A stretch of DNA of 52,086 bases from a bacterium (lineage in GTDB: Bacteria > Bacillota > Bacilli > Lactobacillales > Streptococcaceae), in contig CAJNCA010000011.1 in assembly GCA_905221145.1 (NCBI GenBank), positions 1 to 52,086 of the forward strand, given 5' to 3'. The position numbers and the translations under genes are program-made. The notes below the pieces were generated by a model. The model searched no databases and was not told the origin of the DNA. It worked only from the letters and a program-made list of their open reading frames with translations. Below are positions 26,588 through 34,702 of the stretch, one piece after another. Each line of letters opens with the position of its first letter. Positions within the stretch are counted from its first letter, which is position 1.

Positions 26588-27222
26588 GTAACTTCCACTT
26601 GGCTAGCCGAAGTGGAAATTAGTCTAAAACGGATTTTTATGGTGGAATTAAGTATGAGACGTTTGAGTTAGAAATGAGGTCCACTATGACAAAACATAAA
26701 TACCTTACCCTCTCAGACCGTAATGATATCCAATTAGGCTTAGAGCGCGGTGAAACCTTCAAAGCTATCGGGCAACTGATTCTAAAAGACCCGACTACTG
26801 TTTCTAAAGAAGTCAAACGAAATAAACAAATTAGAGACTCTACTTCTAACAACCTTCCTTGCCCTCTACTCGATATAGCTCCCTTTGTCTGTAATGATTG
26901 CTACGATATGAAATTGTTCAAAATGAGTCGCAGAAATATCGGACAAGCTGGTAAAATCTTTGCTGACAGTGGTTATCAAGGACTCATGAATATGTATTCA
27001 CAAGCGCAAACTCCGAGGTAATCAAGCAAACTTAAACCACTAACTCTTGAAGATAAATCCTATAATCATATGCTATCTAAAGAGAGAATCAAGGTTGAGA
27101 ATATTTTTGCCAAAGTAAAAACGTTTAAAATGTTTTCAACAACCTATCGAAATCAACGTAAACGCTTTAGATTACGAATGAATTTTATTGCTGGAATTAT
27201 CAACTGTGAACTAGAATTCTAG
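26588..27222 (+). pseudogene. Chimeric IS remnant: IS30-type 5' part fused to IS5/IS1381-type 3' part
   Basis: From 26686 the frame encodes an IS30-family N-terminus (KYLTLSDRNDIQLGLERGETFKAIG..KDPTTVSKEVKRN, an HTH). A TTCCACTT/AAGTGGAA hairpin with GGCTAGCC lies upstream as an IS end. Near 26910 the protein changes to an IS5/IS1381-type DDE C-terminus (NIGQAGKIFADSGYQGLMNMYSQAQTPR). That part meets an in-frame TAA at 27019-27021 and then continues to 27222 with conserved KVENIFAKVKTFKMF and RLRMNFIAGIIN. It is dead on both counts: fused and carrying a nonsense codon. Confidence 0.75.
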
Positions 27223-27241
27223 TTTCGAAGGAAGTCTAATA

Positions 27242-27294
27242 AAAAACTTTGTACTCTGGAAACCATCATGTGGCTATCTAGAGTGCAAAGTTTT
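27242..27294. repeat. Inverted repeat past the IS remnant
   Basis: AAAAACTTTGTACTCT pairs with AGAGTGCAAAGTTTTT (one mismatch). It may be a bidirectional terminator or an IS end. I cannot assign it. Confidence 0.5.
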
Positions 27295-27339
27295 TTTGAG
27301 CCTGGAACATGAAAACAGCAGTTAATTTCAAGAAACAAA

Positions 27340-27367
27340 AAAAGAACAGCCGAAGCTGTCTTTTTAT
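27340..27367 (-). terminator. Terminator after rpmE
   Basis: GACAGC pairs with GCTGTT around TTCG on the minus strand, followed by CTTTTTTT. Confidence 0.75.
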
Positions 27368-27369
27368 AA

Positions 27370-27612
27370 TTATTTGAGACCGTATTTTTTGTTGAAACGA
27401 TCCACGCGTCCATCTGCTTGAGTGAACTTTTGACGTCCAGTGTAGAATGGGTGTGAGTCTGATGAAATTTCCACACGGATCAATGGGTAAGTTTCGCCTT
27501 CGAACTCAACTGTTTCGTTAGAGCGTTTTGTTGAACCGCTAAGGAATTGGTAACCAGTAGTTGTGTCCATGAAGACAACTGGACGATATTCTGGATGGAT
27601 ATCTTTTTTCAT
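27370..27612 (-). CDS. rpmE2: 50S ribosomal protein L31 type B
   Basis: An 80-residue L31 of the type B (zinc-free) class: [28 protein letters not shown] start, then [24 protein letters not shown], and no CxxC zinc motif. I choose the ATG preceded by AAAGGAAA, giving the usual length; a longer in-frame start would add 14 unconserved residues. It is part of the 50S subunit near the central protuberance. Its neighbour pde2 follows the pneumococcal gene order, so this marks the return to ordinary chromosome after the IME and IS debris. Confidence 0.93.
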
Positions 27613-27707
27613 TTTGCAATATTTCCTTTCTGCCATGGTCTCTTTGCGAGCCATAGATTGTTACCATACTAGTCTATCAGATTCTAAAAAGTTTGGCAAG
27701 TATTTTA

Positions 27708-28643
27708 TCAGTTTTTAAGCAAGTTTTTTAACTTTTGGTAGATGATTTCGTTTTCCTCTAGACTGTAGGAATTAGCACCGCTTGCTAGAGGGTGGCCTCC
27801 ACCATCATGTTCCTTGGCAATTTCATTGATAGGATGGATTTTACTGCGTAAGCGAACGCGGTAGTGGCCATCAGCCTGCTCCACAAAAATTCCCCAAAGA
27901 CTAACACTGTCAATGCGTCCAGGTGCACCTACAATGGCTGCAGTTTCAGCATCGGTCACATTGAATTGTTTCAAGACTTCTTGACTCAGGATAACGCGAG
28001 CTGCACCATTTTCATCCACTTCCAGATGGTCGTAGATGTAGCCTTGAAGTTTAGCAATTTTGTAGCTCATAGTGTCCATTTTGCGAGTAAGAGCCGAAAA
28101 GTCAAACTTATGTTCTCTCAGAGACGCAGCAATGCGTAGGGTTCGTGCAGTGGTAGAAGGGTAGAGGAAACGACCTGTATCACCAACAATACCTGCAAAA
28201 AGTAGCTCGGCAGCTCGATTTGACAAGGTCAGTTGGGTTGTTTCAGCAAATAGGGTAATCATCTCACTAGCGCTACTTGAACTAGTGTCTACCCAAGATA
28301 GGTCACCGTATACATCATCATTTGGATGGTGGTCAATCTTAATAAGAAAATCACCTTGACTATAGCGCTTATCATCGATACGAGCAGTATTCGCCGTATC
28401 ACAGACGATGACAAGGGCGCCTTGGTAGGCACTATCTTCAACAAGATCCATTTCAGCCATCCAAGTGAGAGTTGGTTCATCAAAACCAACGGCTTTAATG
28501 GTTTTTTGGGGGAAATGATGTTTCAGTAAGGCTTTCAATCCCACCTGACTTCCCAAGGCATCAGGGTCTGGTTTCATATGACGGTGAATGATAATCGTGT
28601 CGTATTTTTTGATTTTTTCTAAAATTTGATGGCAAATGTCCAT
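27708..28643 (-). CDS. pde2: DHH/DHHA1 phosphoesterase (Pde2, NrnA type)
   Basis: A 311-residue protein of the NrnA family. The DHH domain has HRHMKPDPDALGS (residues about 22-34), CDTAN and IDHHPNDD. The DHHA1 domain ends with the GGGHPLASGA motif near residue 290. Pneumococcal Pde2, at the same place between rpmE and flavodoxin, hydrolyses pApA (from c-di-AMP) and short RNAs to AMP and also pAp. I start at the ATG with GAGG 8 bp upstream; an in-frame TTG four codons earlier is less likely. Confidence 0.88.
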   Translation of the reverse strand: MDICHQILEKIKKYDTIIIHRHMKPDPDALGSQVGLKALLKHHFPQKTIKAVGFDEPTLTWMAEMDLVEDSAYQGALVIVCDTANTARIDDKRYSQGDFLIKIDHHPNDDVYGDLSWVDTSSSSASEMITLFAETTQLTLSNRAAELLFAGIVGDTGRFLYPSTTARTLRIAASLREHKFDFSALTRKMDTMSYKIAKLQGYIYDHLEVDENGAARVILSQEVLKQFNVTDAETAAIVGAPGRIDSVSLWGIFVEQADGHYRVRLRSKIHPINEIAKEHDGGGHPLASGANSYSLEENEIIYQKLKNLLKN

Positions 28644-28710
28644 AAATAACCTCAATTCTTTCTCATTTCATTGTAGCACAAGAATTTTTATTTTTAAAAT
28701 GAAAAAGATG

Positions 28711-28719
28711 TGATATAAT
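28711..28719 (+). promoter_or_regulatory. Extended -10 promoter of the flavodoxin gene
   Basis: TGATATAAT, extended -10, 28 bp before the start codon. GAGGAGG lies between. Confidence 0.6.
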
Positions 28720-28746
28720 GGAGAAAGATAAATTGAGGAGGACGAT

Positions 28747-29190
28747 ATGGCATTAGCAAAAATTGTATTTGCCAGTATGACAGGTAATACCGAAGAAATT
28801 GCAGATATTGTAGCAGACAAATTACGTGACTTGGGCTTGGATGTCGATGTTGATGAATGTACAACTGTTGACGCTTCAGACTTTTTGGAAGCAGACATCG
28901 CTATTGTTGCGACCTATACTTATGGTGATGGAGAATTGCCAGATGAGATGATGGACTTCTACGAAGACTTAGCAGATCTCAACTTGAATGGCAAAATCTA
29001 CGGAGTGGTTGGCTCAGGAGATACCTTCTACGATGAATTCTGTAAGGCTGTTGATGACTTTGACCGTGTTTTTGTATCAACAGGAGCAGAAAAAGGTTCA
29101 GAGTGTGTCAAAGTTGATCTTTCAGCTGAAGAAGAAGACATCGAACGCTTGGAACAATTTGCAGAAGAATTGGCTGCTAAGGTAGGATAA
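28747..29190 (+). CDS. fld: Flavodoxin
   Basis: A 147-residue short-chain flavodoxin. The FMN phosphate loop is FASMTGNTEEIADIV at residues about 8-22. The isoalloxazine loops are TYTYGDGELPDEMMDFYEDL (about 57-76) and GSGDTFYDEFCKAVDDF (about 88-104). The protein is very acidic, as expected of a soluble one-electron carrier. It is followed after 115 bp by a chorismate mutase gene, the same order as in S. pneumoniae. Partner enzymes cannot be told from the window. Confidence 0.93.
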   Translation: MALAKIVFASMTGNTEEIADIVADKLRDLGLDVDVDECTTVDASDFLEADIAIVATYTYGDGELPDEMMDFYEDLADLNLNGKIYGVVGSGDTFYDEFCKAVDDFDRVFVSTGAEKGSECVKVDLSAEEEDIERLEQFAEELAAKVG

Positions 29191-29305
29191 GTATAAAAGT
29201 GCGCTGATTTAATCAATCAGTGCATTTTTCTTATCGTGAGTTGGGATTTTACTAGCCTATTTGGTGGCTTTTTGATACAATAATTCAAATAAAGGAGGAG
29301 GCCGT

Positions 29306-29572
29306 ATGGATTTAGATATTATTCGTCAAGAAATTGATCAAATTGACGACCAAATTGTCAAACTGTTAGAAGAACGAATGCATTTGGTTGAGGGTGTAGT
29401 TGCCTATAAGAAAGCTTCAGGTAAACCGATTTTAGATACTAAGAGAGAAGAAGTTATTTTTGAAAAGGTTAGAAGTCGTGTAGAGGACAAGCGCTATCAG
29501 GAGACTATTGTCGCGACTTTTTCTGACATACTCAAACGTTCGCGTGATTATCAGGATAAAAACATCAAATGA
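29306..29572 (+). CDS. Chorismate mutase, AroQ type
   Basis: An 88-residue all-helical AroQ domain converting chorismate to prephenate for phenylalanine and tyrosine. Visible active-site residues are R in LDIIRQEIDQIDDQIVKLL, R in EERMHLVEGVVAYK with the K, and D/K/E in KPILDTKREEVIF. It is monofunctional, with no dehydratase or dehydrogenase part. GGAGG precedes the ATG. Its stop overlaps the start of the first crcB (ATGA), so the fluoride channel genes are translated from the same message. Confidence 0.9.
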   Translation: MDLDIIRQEIDQIDDQIVKLLEERMHLVEGVVAYKKASGKPILDTKREEVIFEKVRSRVEDKRYQETIVATFSDILKRSRDYQDKNIK

Positions 29573-29943
29573 AAAAAGAACAATTTTATCCGCTAGGAAT
29601 TTTTCTAGCTGCCATGGTGGGTGGACTTGTCCGCTATCTAGTTTCCACTTGGTTACCAGCCAGTCCAGATTTTCCTTGGGGCACTCTCTTTGTCAACTAT
29701 CTGGGCATTTTCTGCTTGGTTTATCTTGTCAAGGGCTATCTGGTCTATAAGGGGACTAGTAAGGGCTTGGTTTTAGCACTGGGAACAGGTTTTTGTGGAG
29801 GTTTAACAACCTTTTCTAGTCTAATGCTTGATGCTGTGAAACTGCTTGATACAGGGTGTTATCTTAGTTTAGTCATGTATTTGCTTTTGAGCATCGGAGG
29901 AGGCCTGCTCTTGGCTTACTATTTGGGGAGGAAGAAATGGTAA
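29569..29943 (+). CDS. crcB: Fluoride channel subunit CrcB/Fluc (first)
   Basis: A 124-residue CrcB/Fluc protein with four membrane helices. The family signatures GGLVRYLVSTWLP near residue 18 and GTGFCGGLTTFSSLMLDA near residue 66 (with the GxTTFST-type motif, here FSS) are present. Fluc channels export fluoride as dual-topology dimers. Where two crcB genes sit side by side, as here, they are thought to form a heterodimer with opposite orientations. It overlaps chorismate mutase by 4 bp and the second crcB by 7 bp. Confidence 0.9.
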   Translation: MKKEQFYPLGIFLAAMVGGLVRYLVSTWLPASPDFPWGTLFVNYLGIFCLVYLVKGYLVYKGTSKGLVLALGTGFCGGLTTFSSLMLDAVKLLDTGCYLSLVMYLLLSIGGGLLLAYYLGRKKW

Positions 29944-30266
29944 TCATTTATCTTGCAATTGCTTGTGGCTTCGGAGCCCTAGTACGCTATTTCCTTTCCC
30001 GATATAATCAAGCTTCTAAATTGCCACTCGGAACGCTTATAGCCAATCTTTTGGGTTGCTTTTTGATTGGTTTATTCTACAATCATGTGGAGTCTAAGGA
30101 AGTCTATGCTATTTTGGCAACTGGATTTTGTGGAGGTTTGACAACTTTTTCGACCTTGAATGACGAACTCCAAAGATTGCTAAGTGATAAGAAGGTATTT
30201 TATTCTTACCTGACTTTGACCTACCTAGGTGGTTTAGTTGCGATTTTTTTAGGAATTCTGCTATAA
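29937..30266 (+). CDS. crcB: Fluoride channel subunit CrcB/Fluc (second)
   Basis: A 109-residue partner of the preceding crcB. It has four helices, with GFGALVRYFLSRYNQ at residues about 11-25, GTLIANLLGCFLIGLF near 32-47 and ATGFCGGLTTFSTLNDEL near 62-79, the full GGxTTFST motif. The two paralogs differ in charge pattern, as expected for fixed, opposite orientations. The rplS promoter overlaps its 3' end. No fluoride riboswitch is apparent upstream of the pair. Confidence 0.9.
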   Translation: MVIIYLAIACGFGALVRYFLSRYNQASKLPLGTLIANLLGCFLIGLFYNHVESKEVYAILATGFCGGLTTFSTLNDELQRLLSDKKVFYSYLTLTYLGGLVAIFLGILL

Positions 30267-30267
30267 A
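30238..30267 (+). promoter_or_regulatory. Promoter of rplS
   Basis: TTGCGA, 18 bp, TATAAA with TGC before it (extended -10), overlapping the crcB stop. A TTTACT-17-TAAACT pair further down is an alternative, but it would start transcription inside the leader stem. Confidence 0.5.
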
Positions 30268-30295
30268 TTTCTTTACTTTTTTGTAGAAATTTGGT

Positions 30296-30359
30296 AAACT
30301 GTATCTTGTGTGTAATGGACGCACAAAAATACAGTTTATCCGCTGAGGAAGATTCCTCA
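30296..30359 (+). ncRNA. L19 ribosomal protein leader
   Basis: Two hairpins between the promoter and rplS. The first is AAACTGTAT paired with ATACAGTTT, with TGTGTG/GCACA inside. The second is TGAGGA paired with TTCCTCA. This matches the layout of the Firmicute L19 leader (Rfam L19_leader), probably used for autoregulation by L19. Confidence 0.7.
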
Positions 30360-30384
30360 AGATTGACAAAGATAGGAGAATAAA

Positions 30385-30732
30385 ATGAATCCATTAATCC
30401 AAAGCTTGACTGAAGGTCAACTTCGTACAGATATCCCATCATTCCGTCCTGGTGACACTGTTCGTGTACACGCGAAAGTTGTCGAAGGTAACCGTGAACG
30501 TATCCAGATTTTTGAAGGTGTTGTTATCGCACGTAAAGGTGCTGGCATTTCAGAAAACTACACAGTTCGTAAAATCTCTAACGGTGTAGGTGTTGAGCGT
30601 ATCTTCCCAATCCACACTCCACGTGTTGAAAAAATCGAAGTTGTTCGTTACGGTAAAGTACGTCGTGCGAAATTGTACTACTTGCGTGCTCTTCAAGGTA
30701 AAGCAGCTCGTATCAAAGAAATCCGTCGTTAA
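30385..30732 (+). CDS. rplS: 50S ribosomal protein L19
   Basis: A 115-residue L19, at the interface with the 30S subunit. Conserved segments seen are [40 protein letters not shown] and the basic end [30 protein letters not shown] precedes the ATG. Codon use is strongly biased, as in highly expressed genes. A leader structure lies upstream and a terminator just downstream, then tRNA-Arg. Confidence 0.97.
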
Positions 30733-30740
30733 TTCGACTA

Positions 30741-30769
30741 AAAAACTCTGCTTATTTAGCAGAGTTTTT
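30741..30769 (+). terminator. Terminator of rplS
   Basis: AAACTCTGC pairs with GCAGAGTTT, followed by TTTAT. It ends 5 bp before the tRNA. Confidence 0.8.
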
Positions 30770-30774
30770 ATCTA

Positions 30775-30846
30775 GCTCCCTTAGTTCAATGGATATAACA
30801 ACTCCCTCCTAAGGAGTAGTTGCTGGTTCGATTCCAGCAGGGGGCA
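30775..30846 (+). tRNA. tRNA-Arg (anticodon CCT)
   Basis: A 72-nt cloverleaf. Acceptor GCTCCCT pairs with AGGGGGC, D-arm GTT/AAC, anticodon stem ACTCC/GGAGT with loop CTCCTAA (anticodon CCT, reading AGG), and T-arm GCTGG/CCAGC around TTCGATT. The CCA tail is not encoded. Confidence 0.93.
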
Positions 30847-30854
30847 GTAATTAG

Positions 30855-30925
30855 ATATCAAAGAAATCTTTGATATTAAAAGAACGCATAATATGGGGGA
30901 TTTATCTCCATATTATGCGTTTTAT
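30855..30925 (+). terminator. Two hairpins after tRNA-Arg, the second a terminator
   Basis: ATATCAAAG pairs with CTTTGATAT. Then AACGCATAATATGG pairs with CCATATTATGCGTT, followed by TTATTATT. Confidence 0.75.
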
Positions 30926-30997
30926 TATTGAAAAATTTGGGCAATCTTCAGATAAAATTGAGACTATATCGAGTATATAAATGTTTGTATAATCAAT

Positions 30998-31996
30998 TTA
31001 TTCAAAATAATCAAGTTCTAAATGATTTAAAGAACTATAACATTCATATTTCTTTAAGTAATTGTTTATTTCTTCAGCAGTGGAACAAGGTAAATTAGCT
31101 CTTAAATAGTCAATATCTTCCTTAGATAAAAAATGATTTGCATTCAAAGTTGAGAAGTGAAAAAATGCCTCATCAAAAGCAAAATCATAATCGTCATCAG
31201 ATAATGATTCTATTAATGTTTGAATATGTTTTAGTGAGTAGTCAGATATCGAATTGGGATAATATACTGGATAATCAGTGGCTGAAAAATTGTTTTCTAA
31301 TCCTGAAATAGTAATTATCAAAGATTCTATGTAATATATTAAAGAATGTTTAATATTACCTTCTTGTTCCAATTGTCTTCCCTGAGCATTTCGTGTGTTA
31401 GATAAGCATCCAAAATCTTTTGCTACAGTATTACTATGAGCTTGTTTATTTAAGAGACTCCATTTTACATCACCATAAGCTGCTTTAAAAGAGATATTGT
31501 TTTTTTCTTTACAATAATCTTCCATAGTTATGTCTTTATCATAGTATGCTTTGATATAGTCATTATATTCGATAATAAGATTTTGTGCTTCTTTTGTTAG
31601 TTTAAATTCGAACGGAATATCTAATTTTTCAACGTTAACATTATTAATTATTCTTGTAATTAATTCTGCTTTTTTTCCAGAAGTAGATAAACTATGTTTA
31701 GATAATATAGTTTTTAATTCTAATACTTTAAGATATGATAAAGTCTTATTTTTAGTGAAGTATCCCAATTTGTATAATTGATTGTGTGTAGATTCAGGGT
31801 CAATTTGAAGAGAGTATTTAAAATATCTTGGGAAATTATAATTTCTCCCTGTTTTTTGAGTCCAATCTATGAGTATGAGTTGCCCAGGAGTAAGGCCGCA
31901 CTCTAATTTGTTTAGGTAAAAATTGTTACAATCAGAATTTGTGTCTCTATTATGATTATTTTGTTTTAAATTAAATAGTTTGCTAAAAAAATTCAT
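30998..31996 (-). CDS. SAP-domain accessory protein
   Basis: A 332-residue protein of unknown function. A SAP-like DNA-binding motif lies near residues 87-120 (LKVLELKTILSKHSLSTSGKKAELITRII). The N-terminal GLTPGQLILIDWTQKTGRNYNFPRYFKYS and the later helical region (about 125-330) are not recognisable, though residues 195-235 look like a TPR-type helical hairpin. It is markedly AT-rich compared with its neighbours and sits alone, minus strand, between tRNA-Arg and the Cof-type hydrolase. That looks like an acquired gene. No partner, integrase or repeat is seen beside it. Confidence 0.65.
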   Translation of the reverse strand: MNFFSKLFNLKQNNHNRDTNSDCNNFYLNKLECGLTPGQLILIDWTQKTGRNYNFPRYFKYSLQIDPESTHNQLYKLGYFTKNKTLSYLKVLELKTILSKHSLSTSGKKAELITRIINNVNVEKLDIPFEFKLTKEAQNLIIEYNDYIKAYYDKDITMEDYCKEKNNISFKAAYGDVKWSLLNKQAHSNTVAKDFGCLSNTRNAQGRQLEQEGNIKHSLIYYIESLIITISGLENNFSATDYPVYYPNSISDYSLKHIQTLIESLSDDDYDFAFDEAFFHFSTLNANHFLSKEDIDYLRANLPCSTAEEINNYLKKYECYSSLNHLELDYFE

Positions 31997-32039
31997 TGGA
32001 TTTTATTGATAATCAATTCTTATTGAAAAAATGATACTT

Positions 32040-32846
32040 TTACAGTACCCATGTACGGATGGCATGGGCTACGCCGGATTCGTCATTTGTTTTAGTGATG
32101 TATTTGGCGATTTTTTTGATTTCTGGATTTCCATTTTCCATGACAACGGGGTTCCCAACGACTTCCAGCATGGCACGGTCATTTTCTTCGTCACCGATCG
32201 CCATGGTTTCATCTTTGGTTAATCCTAGTTTTTCAGCTAGGTGAGTAATAGCTGAACCCTTATCTACATTCTTTTTAAGGAGTTCGAGGTAGAAAGGAGC
32301 AGATTTGTTGATGGAGTAGCGTTCGTAAAATTCGGCTGGAATTTTTTCAATGGCAGCATCGAGTATTTCTGGTTCATCGATAAACATACATTTGACAATT
32401 TCCTTTTCAGCCATTTCTTCAGGGGTGCGGTAGAAGATGGGCATGCTGACGAGGGTCGATTCGTGCACTGTGTATTTTCCGATATTGCGATTGGCAGTAT
32501 AGATACCGTCCTTGGTAATAGCATGCATGTGAACACCAAGCTTACGACTGAGAAATTCCATATCCAGATAATCCTCATAAGTCAAGGATTCGCTGATAAT
32601 CTCATGCCCAGTAGCAGTCTCTTGGACAAGGGCACCGTTGAAGGTTACAACGTAGTCGCCCTCTTCTCTCAACTGCAGGTCTTCCAGAAGTTTGGCAACA
32701 CCTGCGATAGGGCGGCCAGTTGCAATGACAACTTTGACACCAGCTTCTTTGGCATCTTGGATGGCAGAAAAGACTTCAGGAGTGATTTCCTTTTGGCTGT
32801 TGACTAGGGTTCCGTCAATATCGACGGCGATTAGTTTAATACTCAT
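32040..32846 (-). CDS. Cof-type HAD-IIB sugar-phosphate phosphatase
   Basis: A 268-residue HAD hydrolase of the Cof/YidA type. Motif I is AVDIDGTLVNS (residues 7-17), motif II is VVIATGRP, motif III includes the KGSAITHLAEKLGL lysine, and motif IV is MAIGDEENDRAMLEVVG. A C2B cap fills about 85-200. It should remove phosphate from sugar phosphates or related metabolites in the cytoplasm. It lies 12 bp downstream of the HD hydrolase gene, so both are probably transcribed together. Family members have broad, overlapping substrates. Confidence 0.9.
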   Translation of the reverse strand: MSIKLIAVDIDGTLVNSQKEITPEVFSAIQDAKEAGVKVVIATGRPIAGVAKLLEDLQLREEGDYVVTFNGALVQETATGHEIISESLTYEDYLDMEFLSRKLGVHMHAITKDGIYTANRNIGKYTVHESTLVSMPIFYRTPEEMAEKEIVKCMFIDEPEILDAAIEKIPAEFYERYSINKSAPFYLELLKKNVDKGSAITHLAEKLGLTKDETMAIGDEENDRAMLEVVGNPVVMENGNPEIKKIAKYITKTNDESGVAHAIRTWVL

Positions 32847-32858
32847 AAAATTCCTCTT

Positions 32859-34163
32859 CTAGTTTTTATTTGGGGTAAAATGATCGTTCTCAATCAAGTG
32901 TAAAAATTGCTGGGTAATGCTTGCGAAGATGCTGTTTTGGTCCAACATTTCTTTCGGAAAATAAAAGCGATTATCTCCGTGGCGACTGCCAGCAAGGGAT
33001 TTGACGATAGGAGACAGGCTAGAGAGTTCGGCCAGTTCTCCATTTTTTTGTAAAATCTCAATCTGTGTCCGTGGGTTTTCAGATTCGGGACGATAGATAT
33101 CATAAGGAAGGTCAAAGTTCTTATGAATGGCAGTGTAGTAGTCGGGATCAAAGCAGATGTCCTCAACTAATTTTCTCATGCTAGCGAGTTGGTCTTGCTC
33201 CTCTTGTGAAAAGGTAATGGATTTAAAGACCTTACGGTTGACAAAGCGTTGCGACAGATCTGCGAGAATCTTGTCAGGACTGGTCATCCAGAGCTGGAAG
33301 TAGGTATTCATCACACCATCATCTAGAGCCAGATAGTCAGACAAGGTCACATTTTTTTCGAAGAAAGGTAGGAGGTGTGGAGAAGTTCGTGCAAAGAAGT
33401 CTTTGTCCTCAGGGTAGAGTTCCTTGGCACGCTTGAGGAGATTCTGTAGGAGAACTTCCATGGCGCGTGTTGCTGGGTGGAAATAAACCTGCATATACAT
33501 CTGATAGCGACTGAGGACATAGTCTTCGATGGCGTGCATGCCATTGCGCTGAAAGGCGATCCCATTTTCGACAGGACGAATGACTCGGAGGATACGTGTC
33601 AGGTCAAATTCTCCATAGGAAGCTCCTGTAAAATAGGAGTCGCGCAAGAGATAGTCCATGCGGTCTGAGTCGATCTGACTGGAAATGAGTTGCACGACCT
33701 GCTTGTTAGGATAGGTGTGGTCAATGACACTGGCAACCTTTTCTGGAAAGTCAGGCGCCACTTGTAGCAGGACTTGGTGAATCTCTGTCTCAGGACTTTG
33801 AATAATCTCCTGAGTGATTGCTTCATGGTCTGTATCAAAGAGATGTTCAAAAGTATGGGAGTAGGCACCATGCCCAAGGTCATGGAGGAGAGCAGCAGTC
33901 ATGGTCAAGAGAGACTCAGCAGGATTCCACTCCTCAGGATATTTTTCTTCAAAAATCTCTGTGATGCGTCGTGCAATCTCATAGACTCCTAGACAGTGAG
34001 AGAAGCGGCTGTGCTCCCCACCGTGGAAGGTATAACTGGAAGTTCCCAGTTGCTTGATGCGACGTAAACGTTGAAATTCTTTTGTATTAATCAAGTCATA
34101 GATGATTTGATTATTGACATGGATATAGTTGTGAACTGGGTCACGGAATACTTTTTCGTTCAT
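32859..34163 (-). CDS. HD-domain phosphohydrolase (YwfO/dGTPase-like)
   Basis: A 434-residue HD protein. The metal site is built from H in RFSHCLGVYEIARRI (residues about 58-72), HD in LLHDLGHGAYSHTFEHLFD (about 92-110) and D in SSQIDSDRMDYLLRDS (about 160-175). It aligns in layout with Bacillus YwfO and other dNTP triphosphohydrolase-like proteins. Some of these hydrolyse dNTPs and others have regulatory roles. It starts the two-gene unit with the Cof-type phosphatase, and is divergent from the DUF1934 gene. A substrate cannot be assigned from sequence. Confidence 0.85.
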   Translation of the reverse strand: MNEKVFRDPVHNYIHVNNQIIYDLINTKEFQRLRRIKQLGTSSYTFHGGEHSRFSHCLGVYEIARRITEIFEEKYPEEWNPAESLLTMTAALLHDLGHGAYSHTFEHLFDTDHEAITQEIIQSPETEIHQVLLQVAPDFPEKVASVIDHTYPNKQVVQLISSQIDSDRMDYLLRDSYFTGASYGEFDLTRILRVIRPVENGIAFQRNGMHAIEDYVLSRYQMYMQVYFHPATRAMEVLLQNLLKRAKELYPEDKDFFARTSPHLLPFFEKNVTLSDYLALDDGVMNTYFQLWMTSPDKILADLSQRFVNRKVFKSITFSQEEQDQLASMRKLVEDICFDPDYYTAIHKNFDLPYDIYRPESENPRTQIEILQKNGELAELSSLSPIVKSLAGSRHGDNRFYFPKEMLDQNSIFASITQQFLHLIENDHFTPNKN

Positions 34164-34234
34164 ATGACCATTATAGCAAAAAGCCAGAGTTTTTGGTAAA
34201 ATAGTAGGACAAGAGAGAAGAAAGAGGACTTGAT

Positions 34235-34612
34235 GTGAAGATTCGGATGCGAAATACGATTCAGTTTGATGAACAGTTGGAAGTGATTGACCAACTCTAT
34301 GATGTTGAAGTGCATGAGAAGGGAGATTATCGCTATTTGCTTTTCTACAATGAGGAAAAGGAAAAAGTAGTCATTAAATTCCATGGTCAAGAGCTGGTGA
34401 TGACCCGTTTTTCCACTCCCAAGACCATTATGAGATTTCTAAAGGATAGTGATAGTTTAGCCTATATCCCCACACCTATGGGCATGCAGGAGTTTATCAT
34501 CCAAACGAATCGTTATCAAGTGGATGGACAAAAGATTTATTTAGACTATCAACTACAAAATCAAGAGGGACACCTCTTTGCCAGCTATCAATTGGAAATT
34601 ACTTGGGGCTAG
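34235..34612 (+). CDS. DUF1934 (YwiB-family) calycin-like protein
   Basis: A 125-residue beta-barrel protein of the DUF1934/YwiB family: KIRMRNTIQFDEQLEVIDQLYDVEVHEKGDYRYLLFYN at the start and a run of paired strands to the end (QVDGQKIYLDYQLQNQEGHLFASYQLEITW). Translation most likely starts at GTG, with AAAGAGGA upstream; the overlapping ATG two bases earlier runs straight into a stop. It is a small cytoplasmic protein of unknown role, conserved in Firmicutes and found here ahead of ylxM-ffh. Confidence 0.8.
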   Translation: MKIRMRNTIQFDEQLEVIDQLYDVEVHEKGDYRYLLFYNEEKEKVVIKFHGQELVMTRFSTPKTIMRFLKDSDSLAYIPTPMGMQEFIIQTNRYQVDGQKIYLDYQLQNQEGHLFASYQLEITWG

Positions 34613-34686
34613 TCTTTTGTCTTTTTCAAATTTAGCTAGCGATCTTCTCGGATTGGCTTTCTAGTGTGGTAGATTAGGCTAATTTT

Positions 34687-34695
34687 TGGTATAAT
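34687..34695 (+). promoter_or_regulatory. Extended -10 promoter of ylxM-ffh
   Basis: TGGTATAAT, an extended -10 only 7 bp before the ylxM ATG. The message would therefore be almost leaderless, unless another start is used. Confidence 0.55.
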
Positions 34696-34702
34696 AAAAG
34701 TT

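Noticed and set aside
29937..30846. tRNA-Arg as the attachment site of an island containing the SAP gene
   Set aside because: No copy of the tRNA 3' end (GATTCCAGCAGGGGGCA) is found at the far side of the SAP gene, and there is no integrase.
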